Assembly: GCA_958450365.1 (NCBI GenBank)
Contig: CAUEEP010000926.1
Location: 558,001 to 622,000, forward strand
Direction: 5' to 3'
Origin: Mesorhabditis belari
Taxonomy: Eukaryota > Nematoda > Chromadorea > Rhabditida > Rhabditidae
DNA length: 64,000 nucleotides
In this document: positions 1-11,081 of the stretch, piece by piece
Numbering within the stretch: the stretch's first letter is position 1
Layout of the letters: the number at the start of each line of letters is the position of its first letter
Program-made: the position numbers and the translations under genes
The notes under the pieces: model-generated
Database searches by the model: none
Told to the model about the DNA's origin: nothing
What the model saw: the letters and a program-made list of their open reading frames with translations, nothing else

Positions 1-199
1 CGCCCCTATTGACTTTTTTGGCTTAAGTTCAAGTCTCGGCAAAGTCTTCTTTTTTTGCTTTTTGTTTTTTGATGCAAAGTATTTGTAATTTTGGATTTTT
101 ATAGGCTCTCTAGACTAGAAAAACTTACTATCAAAGTTTGCAGGAATTGCCTAGTGTGTTAGTATATAGGACCTATCGAAAAAAACAAGGTTTTTCACA

Positions 200-712
200 A
201 ATGTCGATTCGGATCGTAGATATGATGTGGTTTGCGTAAGTATAAGAATTTATTTCAACATAACATAAGAGATAGGGGCATGTCATCGCCACTCAAATCG
301 ATTTCCAAGTGAGCCGACGCGATTCAATTCTCAAGATGGTCAGTCAGATCTACCACGAGCCAAGCGCTTTGTTCCCTGTCTTCTGAAGGCTTATAAAAAT
401 TCCGGTTACATTGATCCAATCCTTTTTAATTGTAAAATTTCCGCCTCATCCTGCTGTCCTGGAGACTTGACAGGTTCATGTTTCGAGTTGAATTGCTCTC
501 ATATGCCGTTTTTGAGATGTGCTTATTGCTGTGAACAGTTCTACTTTTACCATTTCATTAATTTTTTTCATCGTTGTTAAAGATTTTTTTTATAGAAAAT
601 CGATTTGAGTGGCGATGACATGCCCCTATCTCTTATGTTATGTTGAAATAAATTCTTATACTTACGCAAATCAAATGCACATCATATCTCCGATCAAAAT
701 CTGTACAATATT
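200..712. mobile_element. pogo-type transposon deletion derivative (MITE-like)
   Basis: Two inverted arms of about 100 bp (roughly 205-308 and 595-700) flank an interior derived from the end of a transposase gene. The interior shares its codons with the last 95 or so residues of the transposase at 9801-10877, including FQVS.RDSILKM.SQIYH and the terminal MPFLRCAYC...HRC block followed by a stop near 580, but the reading frame is broken. It is therefore an internally deleted, non-autonomous copy. The arms differ from those of the 9228-11302 element, so it is a relative rather than a direct deletion product of that element. Confidence 0.75.
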
Positions 713-2380
713 TGAACCTTTCGACAACTATAAAAGCCTTTTTCCAACTTGTTCCTTTACATATTTTACTCGATTTCCTTTATTATTTCCCGGAGAGTTT
801 CCACTCGGAAATGAGTCATGAAGGAAAAAAAGGATTTTCACATTGAGAAAAAGAAGAGAAACGAGGAGATGTCGTCGACTAATTGCACTGAAGCTTTCCC
901 CCTTTTCCACTCAAAGCATTCAGAAGAGAAAAGAAAAAGAAAGATGAGAATATTTTCAGATTAGTCTTCCTATTCATTTATCTATTTTCGAATTTCTCAT
1001 CGACAATCATTACTTTTAAAGATGTCATTTTATATCCTAACTTAAAAATCCATCCTTTTGGAAGGAATGACCAAAATTTTTAAATAAAAAGCTATTTTAC
1101 TTACAATATCTTGTTATCAAGATTTGATTAAAGGTACCGTATGCCTCATATCTCACAACGAATAAGAATATGAAGCTGAACGGTCAATCATATGAAGAAT
1201 ATGAAGCTGAACGGTCAATCATATGAAGAATATGAAGCTGAACGGTCAATCACTTCAATCACTTGTTGAAAGGTATTCAGCTTTGTTGGTTGAATACTGT
1301 ATTATTCATATTGCTATTATTAAAAAGTATTAATGCATAAAGAAGCTTCAATAACAGTGCTGGTTTTTTGCGTTCTTTTCTTGTCACTCGCCGAACAAAA
1401 TCGGCGTCTGGCACACTGCTTTCGATATATGGCGATTTGGGTAACTAAACCGGCCCAAATAATCAGTTTTCAATAGTTTGATGGAATCAAATAACCCAGA
1501 AACATAATTTTTTGGAGTACTTCCTTATATCCATACTTGTAAACATTCACGTTTCAGCCTTCATACTTGATTCTTGAGTTAACTAGTCTACTCTCGTTTT
1601 GATATACTTGTAGCAATAAGTTTCCTTTTGAAAAGCTATCGAAGAAAACATTGAAAGAGAGATTGATTGAAGGGATGAAATGTATGGTGGTGGTTGCCAT
1701 AGATTCCGTCAATGATTCACATCTTTTTGCGCGATGACGGAAAAAAAATGAAACGGTGGAAGCCTCCCGAAGAAAAGTTGGAGACAAAAACAAAAATAGG
1801 TATTCGACTTTTGGGATGAGTGCCTTGGAAAATGATTTTGAAGTTTGAAAAACGAGCTTGAAGTCGAGCAGAAGTTACTTGGTCAGAGCTGTCCAAACTT
1901 TCCAAGCTTTCTAGGTTAGTTTAGGCTAGAAGCCAGGTCTTGGCCTGGATCTGGATTCTGGCTTTTCTAACTTTTCTTGGCTTTGAAACCGATTGAAACA
2001 ACCTTGACTATGGTGTAGGGTTGCTCTGAGTGGGCTGGCTTACAAACCTGATCTGGTCTAGGGGACGATGGTGATCGCTTTGGTGATCGGATCTCAAATG
2101 AGTTTGTCTTTCCATAGCCAAAGCTTGTTTACATCATTAGAGACTATGTTGATTCATAAGCAGATTCGCAAATTTATCACTACATCTCAATTTTTGTTCC
2201 AAACACGCATTTCAATGGGTTTAAATCATGCAAAACCCCTCTCTCAAAACATTAAAACATTAATCATCGCTGTACCCGATGCAAAAATCTTTTCTGGGAG
2301 TTGATTCCCAGTTGGTTGCCCGGGCAATCTCATCTCATTTAGGGAAAAAAGGTGGGAAAAAGGAGATCTGCTTTTGAGGC
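713..2380. other. non-coding stretch, no gene supported
   Basis: Short open frames here have no recognisable domain, no consistent splice structure and low-complexity composition. Apart from the tandem repeat listed separately I see pyrimidine/purine-rich runs and one TGAGTCA site at 812-818. It may be upstream or intergenic DNA. Confidence 0.5.
1164..1253 (+). repeat. 31-bp direct tandem repeat, three copies
   Basis: The unit contains AAGAATATGAAGCTGAACGG followed by TCAATCATATG. Two complete units are followed by a third truncated after TCAATCA. The copies are essentially identical, which suggests a recent expansion. Confidence 0.9.
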
Positions 2381-2383
2381 GAA

Positions 2384-4855
2384 TGACTCAGCATCCATAA
2401 TTGGAGAGAAGAGAAAATGAAGTGTGGAGAGGAGAAGGAGAAGGGGAAGACGCCTTCCTCCCTCCATCAGAGTTCTCTTATCTCATTTCATCCAGTTTTT
2501 CCATCATTTTCCCTCCGGCCTTTCAATATATACTGTAAGGTTTGATTCCTTAAAGTGTCAATGCTGATTGTGAGTTAAAAGTTAAAAGTGAGCTAAGTTA
2601 CTAAACACGGACACTTTCTTCATTTTAGCGAACATTTCTCTTTTTTGCTCTAGATCTAACTGTCTTCTCTTCGATTTCTTTTTCTCTATACCCTCATCTT
2701 TTTGATGGGTTAACTGTGATGGGTTAACTGCGATGGGTTAACTGCGATGGGTTAACTGCGATGGGTTAACTGCGATGGGTTAACTGCGATGGGTTAACTG
2801 CGATGGGTTAACTGCGATGGGTTAACTGTGATGGGTTAACTGTGATGGGTTAACTGTGATGGGTTAACTGTGATGGGTTAACTGTGATGGGTTAACTTAA
2901 ACACGGATATTTATCAAAACGGGGTTTTATATACCCAAATTTTGTATAGTATATACAGTTAGGCTTTTGAGGTTTGAGTAGAAAAAGATGTATGAGAGAA
3001 ACATTTAAAGGAATGAAGAGATGGGAAACGGGATGGGGGATAGGGGAGAGAGGGGAAGGGCTGACTCATATTTTGGGTAGTCCTTTTTCCTCCTTTCAAA
3101 ACCTTCTTTTTCACCCGAAAAGAGGCACAAAATTTAACGTTTTCGCTAGAAAAAAACGCGAAAACGATTTACTGCTTTTGAGAAAGTAATTCTTTTCTTT
3201 TCTTCGTCTTTTCATTTTTTTTCTTGGTGAGTACTGTAGAGTTTTACTTGAAAGTTATTCATTGAAAGTTATTTAGATATTGAGGAAAAGAGAAATTCGA
3301 GAAAATGGATGGACTCAAGCTTTGGGATCGTGAGTTTTTAACAATTTAAAGGTTAAAAAATGGTTGTAATGGAGAAAGAAACTTGTCAAAGTTAAAGACT
3401 AGTTTGTTAAGGTATAGGTAACTTATAGTTAAGTATTCAGAGATTTAATTTATCTAAGATTAAACCATATACAAAAAAAACTCGTGCTTAGAGTTAAAAG
3501 CAGCGGCAACAGGTCAACGAGAAGCAATGAATCTGGGTATTCTTTGAAATGCATAAATATAAGATGTACTTTACAATACAAAGAGGTACTGCTAACTACA
3601 ATACAGGTATTTAAGTGAGTACAAGTACTTTATAAAATAGCTAAATTACTAGACACGGACACTTTCTGCATTTTGTCTTATCATATTTTTACATGTACAT
3701 TTAAAAGTTGATATATCAAGAAGAAACAATCTAACATCTAATGATAATTAGCACTTGTATGTACTTAGTACATGTACATGTATGATAAGAAAAATCTAAC
3801 AACAGTAGATCTTGCTTATCTTGAGACTCTTGACATTTGAGCTTACAGTGATGTCACATTTTACAGTGTTAACGTTACCTATAAACCCTTTGGCATATCT
3901 CTTTTTCAATCACAATTTATAGTAATGCAATAATTTTTCAATAAAGTACAAGGATTTGCCCTTTCCCCTCAAAAAATTTCGTTCTGCAGTTTGGAATAGA
4001 GATTCAGGATGGGGTCTTGGGTGTGTCATCACTTCTCTTCTCTTTATTTCTTTTCTATCTCTTCATTTCTTTTTCTATTTTTCACACACCCTCCCAATAG
4101 ATTTTGCAAGTTTTTTTCCTTGACCTCACTTTGATCTATCGGAATTTCCTTGCTGAAATGAGTCAATAAAGAGTTTAGAGTTTCTTAAAACATCAACTTT
4201 TGAAAGCTATCATAATCTTGGCTCTATCCTAATCTATCTAGAGACTACTATCTTTTGAAAGTTGTCACCTTTTAGAAAAGCAGATTGGCTTAGAGGAAAC
4301 AATCAAATCCATAGAATAATGCAGAAAATGTACCATAGTAACAATATCAAACATCAATTTGCCTAGTAAAATTATCAGATAAGCATCAGGTCGAAAACTA
4401 GGCTCTGAATGTCACCAGCAGTTCTACTTTTCAATAATTCCGTTATTTCTTTAGCCCCTTTGCCCACTTTTCCCGTGTCATGTGTGGACAGGATGGGGAT
4501 GAGTCACCGCCCCTTTCCATTCCCTTTTCTCTTCCAACTCGTCCATCTTTTTCTCTTTTTTTTTCTATCCAAAAATACCTTTCTTTTCTTCTATTTTTCT
4601 ATTCATCTCCCCCCACACATTGAGCTGACTTTTTATCGATTATAACTATTTCTTTTTTCTAGCCTAAAATTTGTTATCTAACCAAATGAGTCACCCTTTT
4701 TGAATGATTAGGGAATTTGGGTGGGGTTTTTTTTTGAGGGGGAAATTAAAAGACTGAATTTAGAACTAACCAAAAATTTGTTGCTAGTTTAAAATGGTAT
4801 TTAGAAAATTTCGAGCAATTGACATCCACAGGAATTCCCTGACCCCAATGACTCA
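2384..4855. promoter_or_regulatory. cluster of TGAGTCA (AP-1/bZIP-type) sites
   Basis: Perfect TGAGTCA/TGACTCA heptamers occur at 2384, 3062, 4159, 4500, 4687 and 4849, with a further one at 812. Several are followed by pyrimidine-rich CCCCTTT/TTTCTC tracts. The interval contains no supported gene and lies upstream of the zinc-finger gene at 5333. TGAGTCA is the known core of Fos/Jun-type bZIP binding sites. That this is an enhancer for the downstream gene is inference. Confidence 0.4.
2704..2897 (+). repeat. 14-bp minisatellite, about 14 copies
   Basis: The unit GATGGGTTAACTGC (or ...TGT) is repeated head to tail about fourteen times. Variants with C and T at the last base are grouped in blocks: T first, then a run of C, then a run of T. 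That pattern fits block-wise amplification. Each unit carries the palindrome GTTAAC. Confidence 0.95.
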
Positions 4856-5332
4856 CTCCTTTTCCCTCAGAAAATCCGGTTTCTCAAGCCAATATGAGAT
4901 TGATTTTGGCAAAAATTTTAAAATAACTATCGATTCGCCTATCTATTCTATAGGTTTTCAATCTGACTATAGGTATTTTCAATGGAAAATTGGTGACTTG
5001 AAGATTAGTCACCTTTTCGCTGCTTTGAAGTGATTTCGTTGCTTTTGCTTTCCGAAGAAATTAGAGCCGAGGAAAATATTTTCTTTTTTTGAAAACAAGA
5101 ATATATTTTCGAAAGCTAAATGTGTTTGAGAAAAGTTTAAGATTTGAGTTTTTGGCGTTAATTTGGCGAACAGGGTGGATCAGTAAAGATTTGTTGATAG
5201 AAACACGTCAGTCATTTTAGAGATACGGTCATTTTTTTTGTTAATTTGGCTTAAGAGACATTTCTTTTCATTGTTTTGTTTGAATTTGTAAGTTGCATCT
5301 TTTTATTTCAAATTTCAAATCCAGCTTGTGCA

Positions 5333-6923
5333 ATGGACCTGGTTGGCTTGTCTCAAGCGCTCACGCTTCCGCACAATCCGGTACAACCGAATTTCGCAAT
5401 CATTCGTCTACCCCGAGGCACCAATGTGCCGGCTTTCTATGCACTGCTTGTAAGTTGAGATTTTAAGAAGAGTATCCATTTTATTCATTTGAATATCCTT
5501 GTAGATAAGCTGTTGTAGCTTTTGGCACAAAAATATCAATGGTTTAGTGTCAATTTGGGTTTGCTGACGTGAAATTTTCGAGTCGAGCCGAGGGTTGGCA
5601 AGATGGAGTTGATGTTGAGACACTCATTCAACCACAAAGCCACCAATCGTCGATCCAAGAAGCACAACCACCAAGAGAGGGTTTGTTGTGAGATTTTTGG
5701 TATTTTCAGAACAGAATTTTCAAACCTGAAAAGATTTTACAACTTGAAACGATTACGGTAGAAATCCAACGTTATTATGATCAATAAGCGATACTGTATT
5801 CAGGAGAATCTTTCAGAAACCCCACCCGCTCCATCGACTTCAACAATCACTCCACTGACTGCACCAACCACTTTGCCGCAGGTTAGCTTATAATAAACAA
5901 TGTAAGAAACTTGATTTAGGTGTTGATGCAGTTGAGCAATAGTGGATGTGTGAAGAAAGAGACCATTCAGGCGGACTCACAAACGATCACACCAATTATG
6001 CCGGTTCAGAGTATGGACACTGTAAAAGAGATCAAATACAGTAAGCCGTTTAGCGGATGAAGATCTTGCATCGACTTCGGTTGAAGACATTGTGAAGACG
6101 GTGCTTGGATTGCAAAAGGTCAGTTAGGCTGTAATTAGGCTTTCTGTAGTGTGTGCTACTACAGTATGCCGGAAAAAAAGCATCTTCAAATGTTTGAATA
6201 TCTTCAACTTCTCCAACTGAACTAAAAATATTCAGCCTGAATACTTTCTAGGATAAGGAGATAGGGGTATACCTAGGATTTCTACAAAGTTGTAAAGTTT
6301 CAGGCTGCTCAGCATGCTCGCGTTTCATCGGGACGTGGAGGAGTTAATGGGTACACGAGATGTCAGGTGGGAAAGGATAAAAATAAAAATATCTAGGTGC
6401 TAACAGCCATAGCAATGGTTGAGCCTTAGCTCTCAATAACCCATCAATTTTTCAGAAATGTCAACGATTGTTGAGCACCACCTCTGGCTCCTTGATCTCT
6501 CATGCGATTTCGCATTATCCGGTGAAACGATTCGGATGCCCATTGTGTGGGGCACAATTCTTCAAGAAAAGCATGTATCTTGATCATGTGAAGAGTGGAC
6601 ATCCAGAGGATGGACCTGTTGAAGCGATTGATTTGAGGTTTGAAATGGACAAGATAACAGTAGCTTTGAAATGGACAAGATAACAGTAGATGTCACAATC
6701 ACGGTATTGCGGTGCATATCTTAGAATCCCATACAGATAAAAATCCTATACATGCATTCCGTATTTAAGGCATTCAATAGCAAACTTCAGAACCGAACGC
6801 GGTGCTCCGGGCGACAGTGGAAACGATGCGATTCGATCGGAATGGCGTCGAGTTGCGACCGAATGTTTCCCCAATCATGCGCATCTTTTCAAGAGTAAAA
6901 CTCGATCGAACTCCATCGATTAA
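5333..6923 (+). CDS. C2H2 zinc-finger protein (two fingers), eight exons
   Basis: Exons read in one consistent phase: 5333-5449, 5548-5680, 5817-5881, 5920-6010, 6054-6118, 6304-6366, 6456-6637, 6791-6923, giving about 282 residues. The N-terminal half is Ser/Thr/Pro/Gln-rich. Exons 6-7 encode finger 1 (CQKC, 13 residues, H-x3-H) and finger 2 (CPLC, 12 residues, H-x4-H). The C-terminal exon is basic and ends ...KTRSNSID. The start is the first in-frame ATG after an AG that could be a trans-splice acceptor (near 5324). A 24-bp direct duplication lies inside the last intron (about 6638-6690). It is probably a nuclear DNA-binding regulator. I do not recognise the orthologue, and upstream exons cannot be excluded. 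Confidence 0.7.
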
Positions 6924-6975
6924 CTTTTGCATTTTGCATGACTCCTCTATGTATTAAGTTGCCCGCTGTGATTAG

Positions 6976-7356
6976 AAAAGGGGCACTCCGGCCCAAGAAA
7001 ATTGTTAAATTGGGCACCCGTTTTTCAACTTTTTATCTTTTAGAATGTAATGTTTTCTATTAAAAAAACAAACAAAAAAATATTTAGGATTGCTGTTAAA
7101 TTTGAGAAAATACATGCAAAAGAAAAGGACGTAAGTGCTAAAATGCAATTGGACGGAACCTTTATATACTTTTTGACCAAAGATCCATGTTTTAGGGTGG
7201 AGCGGGCAGCAAAAATCGTGTTTTTCTTTATTTCTCGATTGAAAACCCTGTTTTTTATTTAGTAAATAGTTGTAGAGGAGACTAAAACGCATCGAATAAT
7301 ATATATAAATGACCACGATTCTTGAAAGTCAATTTTTAGGCCGGAGTACCCCTTTA
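6976..7356. mobile_element. short inverted-repeat element (MITE)
   Basis: The left end GGGGCACTCCGGCCCAAGAA is matched in inverse orientation by GGCCGGAGTACCCCTTT at the right end. The element is about 380 bp and has no coding capacity I can support, as the two opposing open frames inside it are AT-rich shadows. It abuts the next inverted-repeat element, and both start AAAGGGG, which suggests related ends. Confidence 0.7.
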
Positions 7357-8218
7357 AAGGGGGGGTATTAATCGCGGCCGGGTGACCATAAAATTTTTTT
7401 TACGCCAACCACCTGTTTTTTTATTTTAATATCGCTGATTTAATTATAAAAAGAATAAAAATCACCCGGCTAGAGTGATTTGATGGGTTTACAACTTTTT
7501 GGAGACGTTGCAAGGCTTGGAAAAAAACAAGATCGTCACTCAGACACCTCAGCACAGTCTAGATCGATCGAGTTTTAATTGCAGATAAATTTAAAAACAA
7601 AATAAAAAGCACAAAAAACAATACAAATAAGTTGTTAATCTATAATTCTTCCTCTTGCTCACTTTCATCTTCGCTCAAGTACAGCAGTTTCTCAGATTGG
7701 CTTCCTATCTTAGTCAATTTCCAGCGCATCCTCAACAGAAATGACTGGATCTCCCCATCTTCAGCGCTTTGATTGACGCAATTAGATCTTTTTTTCCATT
7801 CGATTGTGGTTTTCTTTTGTTTCCTAACATAAGTTTTCTTGGCTTTCGAAAAAACAAGAGTATTTAGAAAACCATAAGCTAGATTAGCTTAATGATCTTT
7901 TGCATTATCTAAAAATAAAATCTCCATCTTGAAAAAGGCATCTAGAGATGTTAAAAACCAAAAATGTAGATCGAAAGGCTAAAGAAAACAAAAAGAAAAC
8001 ATAATGCCTGACTTTTGCTTTACTTTCGCACTTACCTTGTAGATGAACTACGCGAGCCTTGCAGCGTCTCCAAAAATTTGTAAACCCATCAAATCACTCT
8101 AGCCGGGTGATTTTTATTCTTTTTATAATTAAATCAGCGATATTAAAATAAAAAAAACAGGTGGTTGGCGTAAAAAAATTTTTATGGTCACCCGGCCGCG
8201 ATTAATACCCCCTTTAAG
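7352..8218. mobile_element. foldback element with about 160-bp inverted ends and TTAA flanks
   Basis: About 160 bp from 7356 (AGGGGGGGTATTAATCGCGG..., then the CACCCGGC and GTGATTTGATGGGTTTACAA segments) recur inverted at 8060-8218. Both outer ends adjoin TTAA, the duplication typical of piggyBac-type elements. The interior (about 7560-8040) has no credible coding frame, so the element is non-autonomous. Assignment to piggyBac rests only on the TTAA and is weak. Confidence 0.7.
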
Positions 8219-8649
8219 ATTATGATTTTTCATTCTAACCAAACAGAAATTAGATAGCTGCTCTAGTGGAGAAATTTACATGAATATTAGCCATTTCATA
8301 TATGCATTCACTCAATAGCAACATGTAGCACACATTATAGTCTTTCTTATCCTCTTTTTCTCTTCTAGTCATCAAAGCATTCCCAAAAGATTCCATCAGG
8401 CATCAGAAATGTATTTTCCGGACATTGTGATCACTTTTTATATGCATAACTATAGATGTTTATCTCTTTGTGAACGAATAAATCTGACAGTGGTGACGCG
8501 GTGCATCTAACACAACAATTCGCGTTGAAAAACCGTGATTTTCATTTAGTGGATTCAATTTTCATTTAAACTCAGAAATTCACATTTATCCGACATCCTT
8601 AACTGAAACGAACACTACTTTATCATATTTCTACTTGCAACTTTTGACA

Positions 8650-8844
8650 ATGGCGAACAAGAAGAGCACGAAGTCTACAAACGACAATGCTGCTCCACCA
8701 TCCACACAACCAGCCGCCACACCACCCGCTGCACCACCTGCTACACCAGTTTTTTTTAACTTTGCTTGCTGCTTTGGAATAATGAGCAAGTTTCGTTTTT
8801 CAGGCAATTTAACGATGGGCGAACGGACAACGGCGCTAGAGTAG
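8650..8844 (+). CDS. small Ala/Pro-rich open frame, doubtful
   Basis: It encodes about 64 residues starting MANKKSTKSTNDNAAPPS, followed by a Pro/Ala/Thr run, then a hydrophobic segment. A GT...TTTTTCAG intron could lie at about 8749-8800, in which case the spliced frame stops after a few codons. Lys/Ser/Pro/Ala-rich codon use differs from the AT-rich flanks, so it may be a first exon or relic of a gene. No domain is recognised. Confidence 0.25.
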   Translation: MANKKSTKSTNDNAAPPSTQPAATPPAAPPATPVFFNFACCFGIMSKFRFSGNLTMGERTTALE

Positions 8845-9449
8845 TTGGGGGGGGGCAGTCTGAAACTTGACCCAAAATCATAATTTTTCCACAAAAACTT
8901 GCACACAGCGGTTTTTGACTATGCTGAATCGATTAGTAATACTTTTATAACTTTTTGTTTATTAATTTATTAATTAATAGCATTTTTGTGATGAGACATG
9001 TGATGGTCAAAGGCTCAAAATCACCGTATGAAAACATACACGTAATGGGACTTCTTAATTTCTTTATTTCACCATAAATCCTTTTACTTTTTATTTCTAA
9101 TAATTTGTTTTGATCTCCTTAGTGTCTATGATATTATTTCAGAGTGCACTGCGGGGCCGTTCATTTCAGAAAACGCGGGAAAAGCGGGGATTTTTGAGGG
9201 AAAATACCCATCTGTAGCTTTTATCTTACGAGGGAGGGAACTACAACTACTTACCACCTCAGATCGACTCCAAAATTACAGGGGGGGAAAGATCATCACA
9301 AAAGAAGAATTTTCTGAAATTTTTAGCTGCTAAATGCCAGAACTAACTGAAATATAAGGTTTCAAAGTTCAAAGTTCAAAGTAGCTTAAACTTAAACATT
9401 TTTGGGACTTGCACGGCACTCTTTAAAGGGAACTCTCACAGGCACTCTC

Positions 9450-9530
9450 AAAGGTTAGCCGAGTGGCCGAGTGGTTAGGAGCGCGACCTGGTAGTCCGAG
9501 TGTCGCTGGTTCGGCTCCACCCTAAAAGTT
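9450..9530 (+). promoter_or_regulatory. tRNA-like Pol III promoter in left inverted repeat
   Basis: Two overlapping A-box matches, TAGCCGAGTGG and TGGCCGAGTGGTTAGGA, are followed about 30 bp later by a B-box-like GGTTCGGCTCC. A TTTT run lies just downstream. This is the arrangement of tRNA or SINE internal promoters. I could not fold a full cloverleaf: the acceptor stem does not pair and the T stem has a mismatch. It is more likely a tRNA-derived promoter than a working tRNA. Confidence 0.6.
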
Positions 9531-9800
9531 TTCCTTTTTTGCAAAACTGCATAATGTGCGTTCTATTTTTTTCGCTTTTCAAAGTTTATTCTGATTTTTT
9601 TACCATAAAAGGTCAGGATAACAAAACTTTGAGGGGAAAAAAGAAATTTTTTGAAAAACCACATAATGTGCGTTCTCTATCGGATTGCGTAATCGCCCTT
9701 CAATTGGGACACTGCCTGTACATAAAATCTCCGTCTTGGGCAGTGGGCATCTTTCAACGTTTCAAGATGTTTCGTGCCTCGAAAGTGCTGAAGATGCTCG

Positions 9801-10877
9801 TTGATGAATTTGGACTCAACTCTGATAGCTCTGCTCCGACTCGACTTGAACAGAGACTATTCTTTGGTGTCCACGTTCAAAGCATCACCACAATGGATCA
9901 ACAACTTCAAGAGGATTGCTGGAATCGTCTCCCGCCGCGTTACCAACTGGACATCGATCAAGAACTTCCGGGCAAAGGCGGACATAGAAGGTGAGGCCAA
10001 CAACTTTGTGAATAATGTGAGGGCCGACCTTCAAGCAAACGTCGTCCCACGCTCCTGTCTTGCCAATGCCGATCAATCAGGCTTTTTGAAAGAACAGCAC
10101 TCATCTCGATCCCTAGCCTACCATGGAGAGAAGAAAGTCATCCGCGTCGTTCAAAGTGTGTCGGCAACATCTCACTCGTTTACCATGATGCCCCTGATCT
10201 ACGCGGATGGACGACTCGGTGACAAACTCTTTATCGTGATGCAGGAGAAAGATAGTCGTTTTCCACAACGAGGGATCTTTCAAACCGACAACTTGATGGT
10301 GGAGGCAGCCAAGTCCCATATCATGACCAAGGAGCTGATGCCCAAGTGGTTCCGGGATATCGTCTGCTGTCCAGCTATGCCATCTAAACTGATGCTTCTC
10401 GTCGACTCCTGGACTTCATTTCGTGATCAAGCCTCTATTCAAGCAATGGTCCCAGCTGGCAAGGAGCTCATTTTGAAACGCATTCCACCTGGAGCGACGT
10501 CGCAGATTCAACCGTTGGATGTTCATTTCTTCCGACTCTTCAAGTCGTTTGTGAAAAAGTTGACCGCACACGTCATTGCCTCCAAAATCGACTTCCAAGT
10601 GAGCCAACGCGATTCTATCCTGAAGATGATCAGTCAGATCTACCACCAGTTCCGGGCGCCACGTTTTGTCCCATGTATGCTCGAAGCCTGGAAAAGCGCT
10701 CATTATATTGATGATGTACTTCCTCATTATGTGACACCAGCAACTTTTTGCTGCCCAGGAGATTTGATTGGTGCATGTAATAAGATAAATTGCGATAATA
10801 TGCCGTACATTCGTTGTGCTTATTGTCTGAATATATTCTGCTTCCTTCATTTTGTCGAATCTTTCCACCGTTGTTGA
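9801..10877 (+). CDS. DDE transposase (pogo/Tigger-like)
   Basis: This 358-residue frame has the three acidic positions of a DDE_1 transposase: D91 in NADQSGF, D202 in LLVDSWTSF and D240 in GATSQIQPLD. Its early part (about 30-60) resembles the end of an HTH DNA-binding segment. The C-terminus carries a Cys/His-rich tail (CCPGDLIGAC, then RCAYC, then a FHRC end) that may bind zinc. The gene lies inside the inverted-repeat element, and an AATAAA follows the stop at about 10902. The ATG is the first in the frame. The region 9640-9800 may supply more N-terminus by splicing, since the family usually has a longer DNA-binding part. Confidence 0.85.
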   Translation: MMNLDSTLIALLRLDLNRDYSLVSTFKASPQWINNFKRIAGIVSRRVTNWTSIKNFRAKADIEGEANNFVNNVRADLQANVVPRSCLANADQSGFLKEQHSSRSLAYHGEKKVIRVVQSVSATSHSFTMMPLIYADGRLGDKLFIVMQEKDSRFPQRGIFQTDNLMVEAAKSHIMTKELMPKWFRDIVCCPAMPSKLMLLVDSWTSFRDQASIQAMVPAGKELILKRIPPGATSQIQPLDVHFFRLFKSFVKKLTAHVIASKIDFQVSQRDSILKMISQIYHQFRAPRFVPCMLEAWKSAHYIDDVLPHYVTPATFCCPGDLIGACNKINCDNMPYIRCAYCLNIFCFLHFVESFHRC

Positions 10878-11009
10878 ATTGTTTGCTGTTTATTAGTTTT
10901 AAATAAAGTTTTGTTATCCTGACCTTTTATGGTAAAAAAAATCAGAATAAACTTTGAAAAGCGAAAAAAATAGAACGCACATTATGCAGTTTTGCAAAAA
11001 AGAAAAACT

Positions 11010-11081
11010 TTTAGGGTGGAGCCGAACCAGCGACACTCGGACTACCAGGTCGCGCTCCTAACCACTCGGCCACTCGGCTAA
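11010..11081 (-). promoter_or_regulatory. tRNA-like Pol III promoter in right inverted repeat
   Basis: This is the mirror copy of the left-arm tRNA-like segment, with identical A-box and B-box sequences on the minus strand. Transcription from either copy would run inward towards the transposase gene, but T runs after the B box (A runs on the plus strand) would end it within about 20-30 bp. Confidence 0.6.

Noticed and set aside
5999..6060. Frameshift in the zinc-finger gene between exons 4 and 5
   Set aside because: A 43-bp intron starting GTATGG at 6,011 and ending TTTAG at 6,053 restores the frame.
9450..9530. A functional tRNA gene in the left transposon arm
   Set aside because: The A and B boxes are present but the acceptor stem does not pair and the T stem has a mismatch, so I call it a tRNA-like promoter only.
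9500..9994. 164-codon frame overlapping the transposase start
   Set aside because: Its first third is inside the inverted repeat and its last part is out of frame with the DDE motifs. It may contain some N-terminal transposase codons but cannot be a separate gene.
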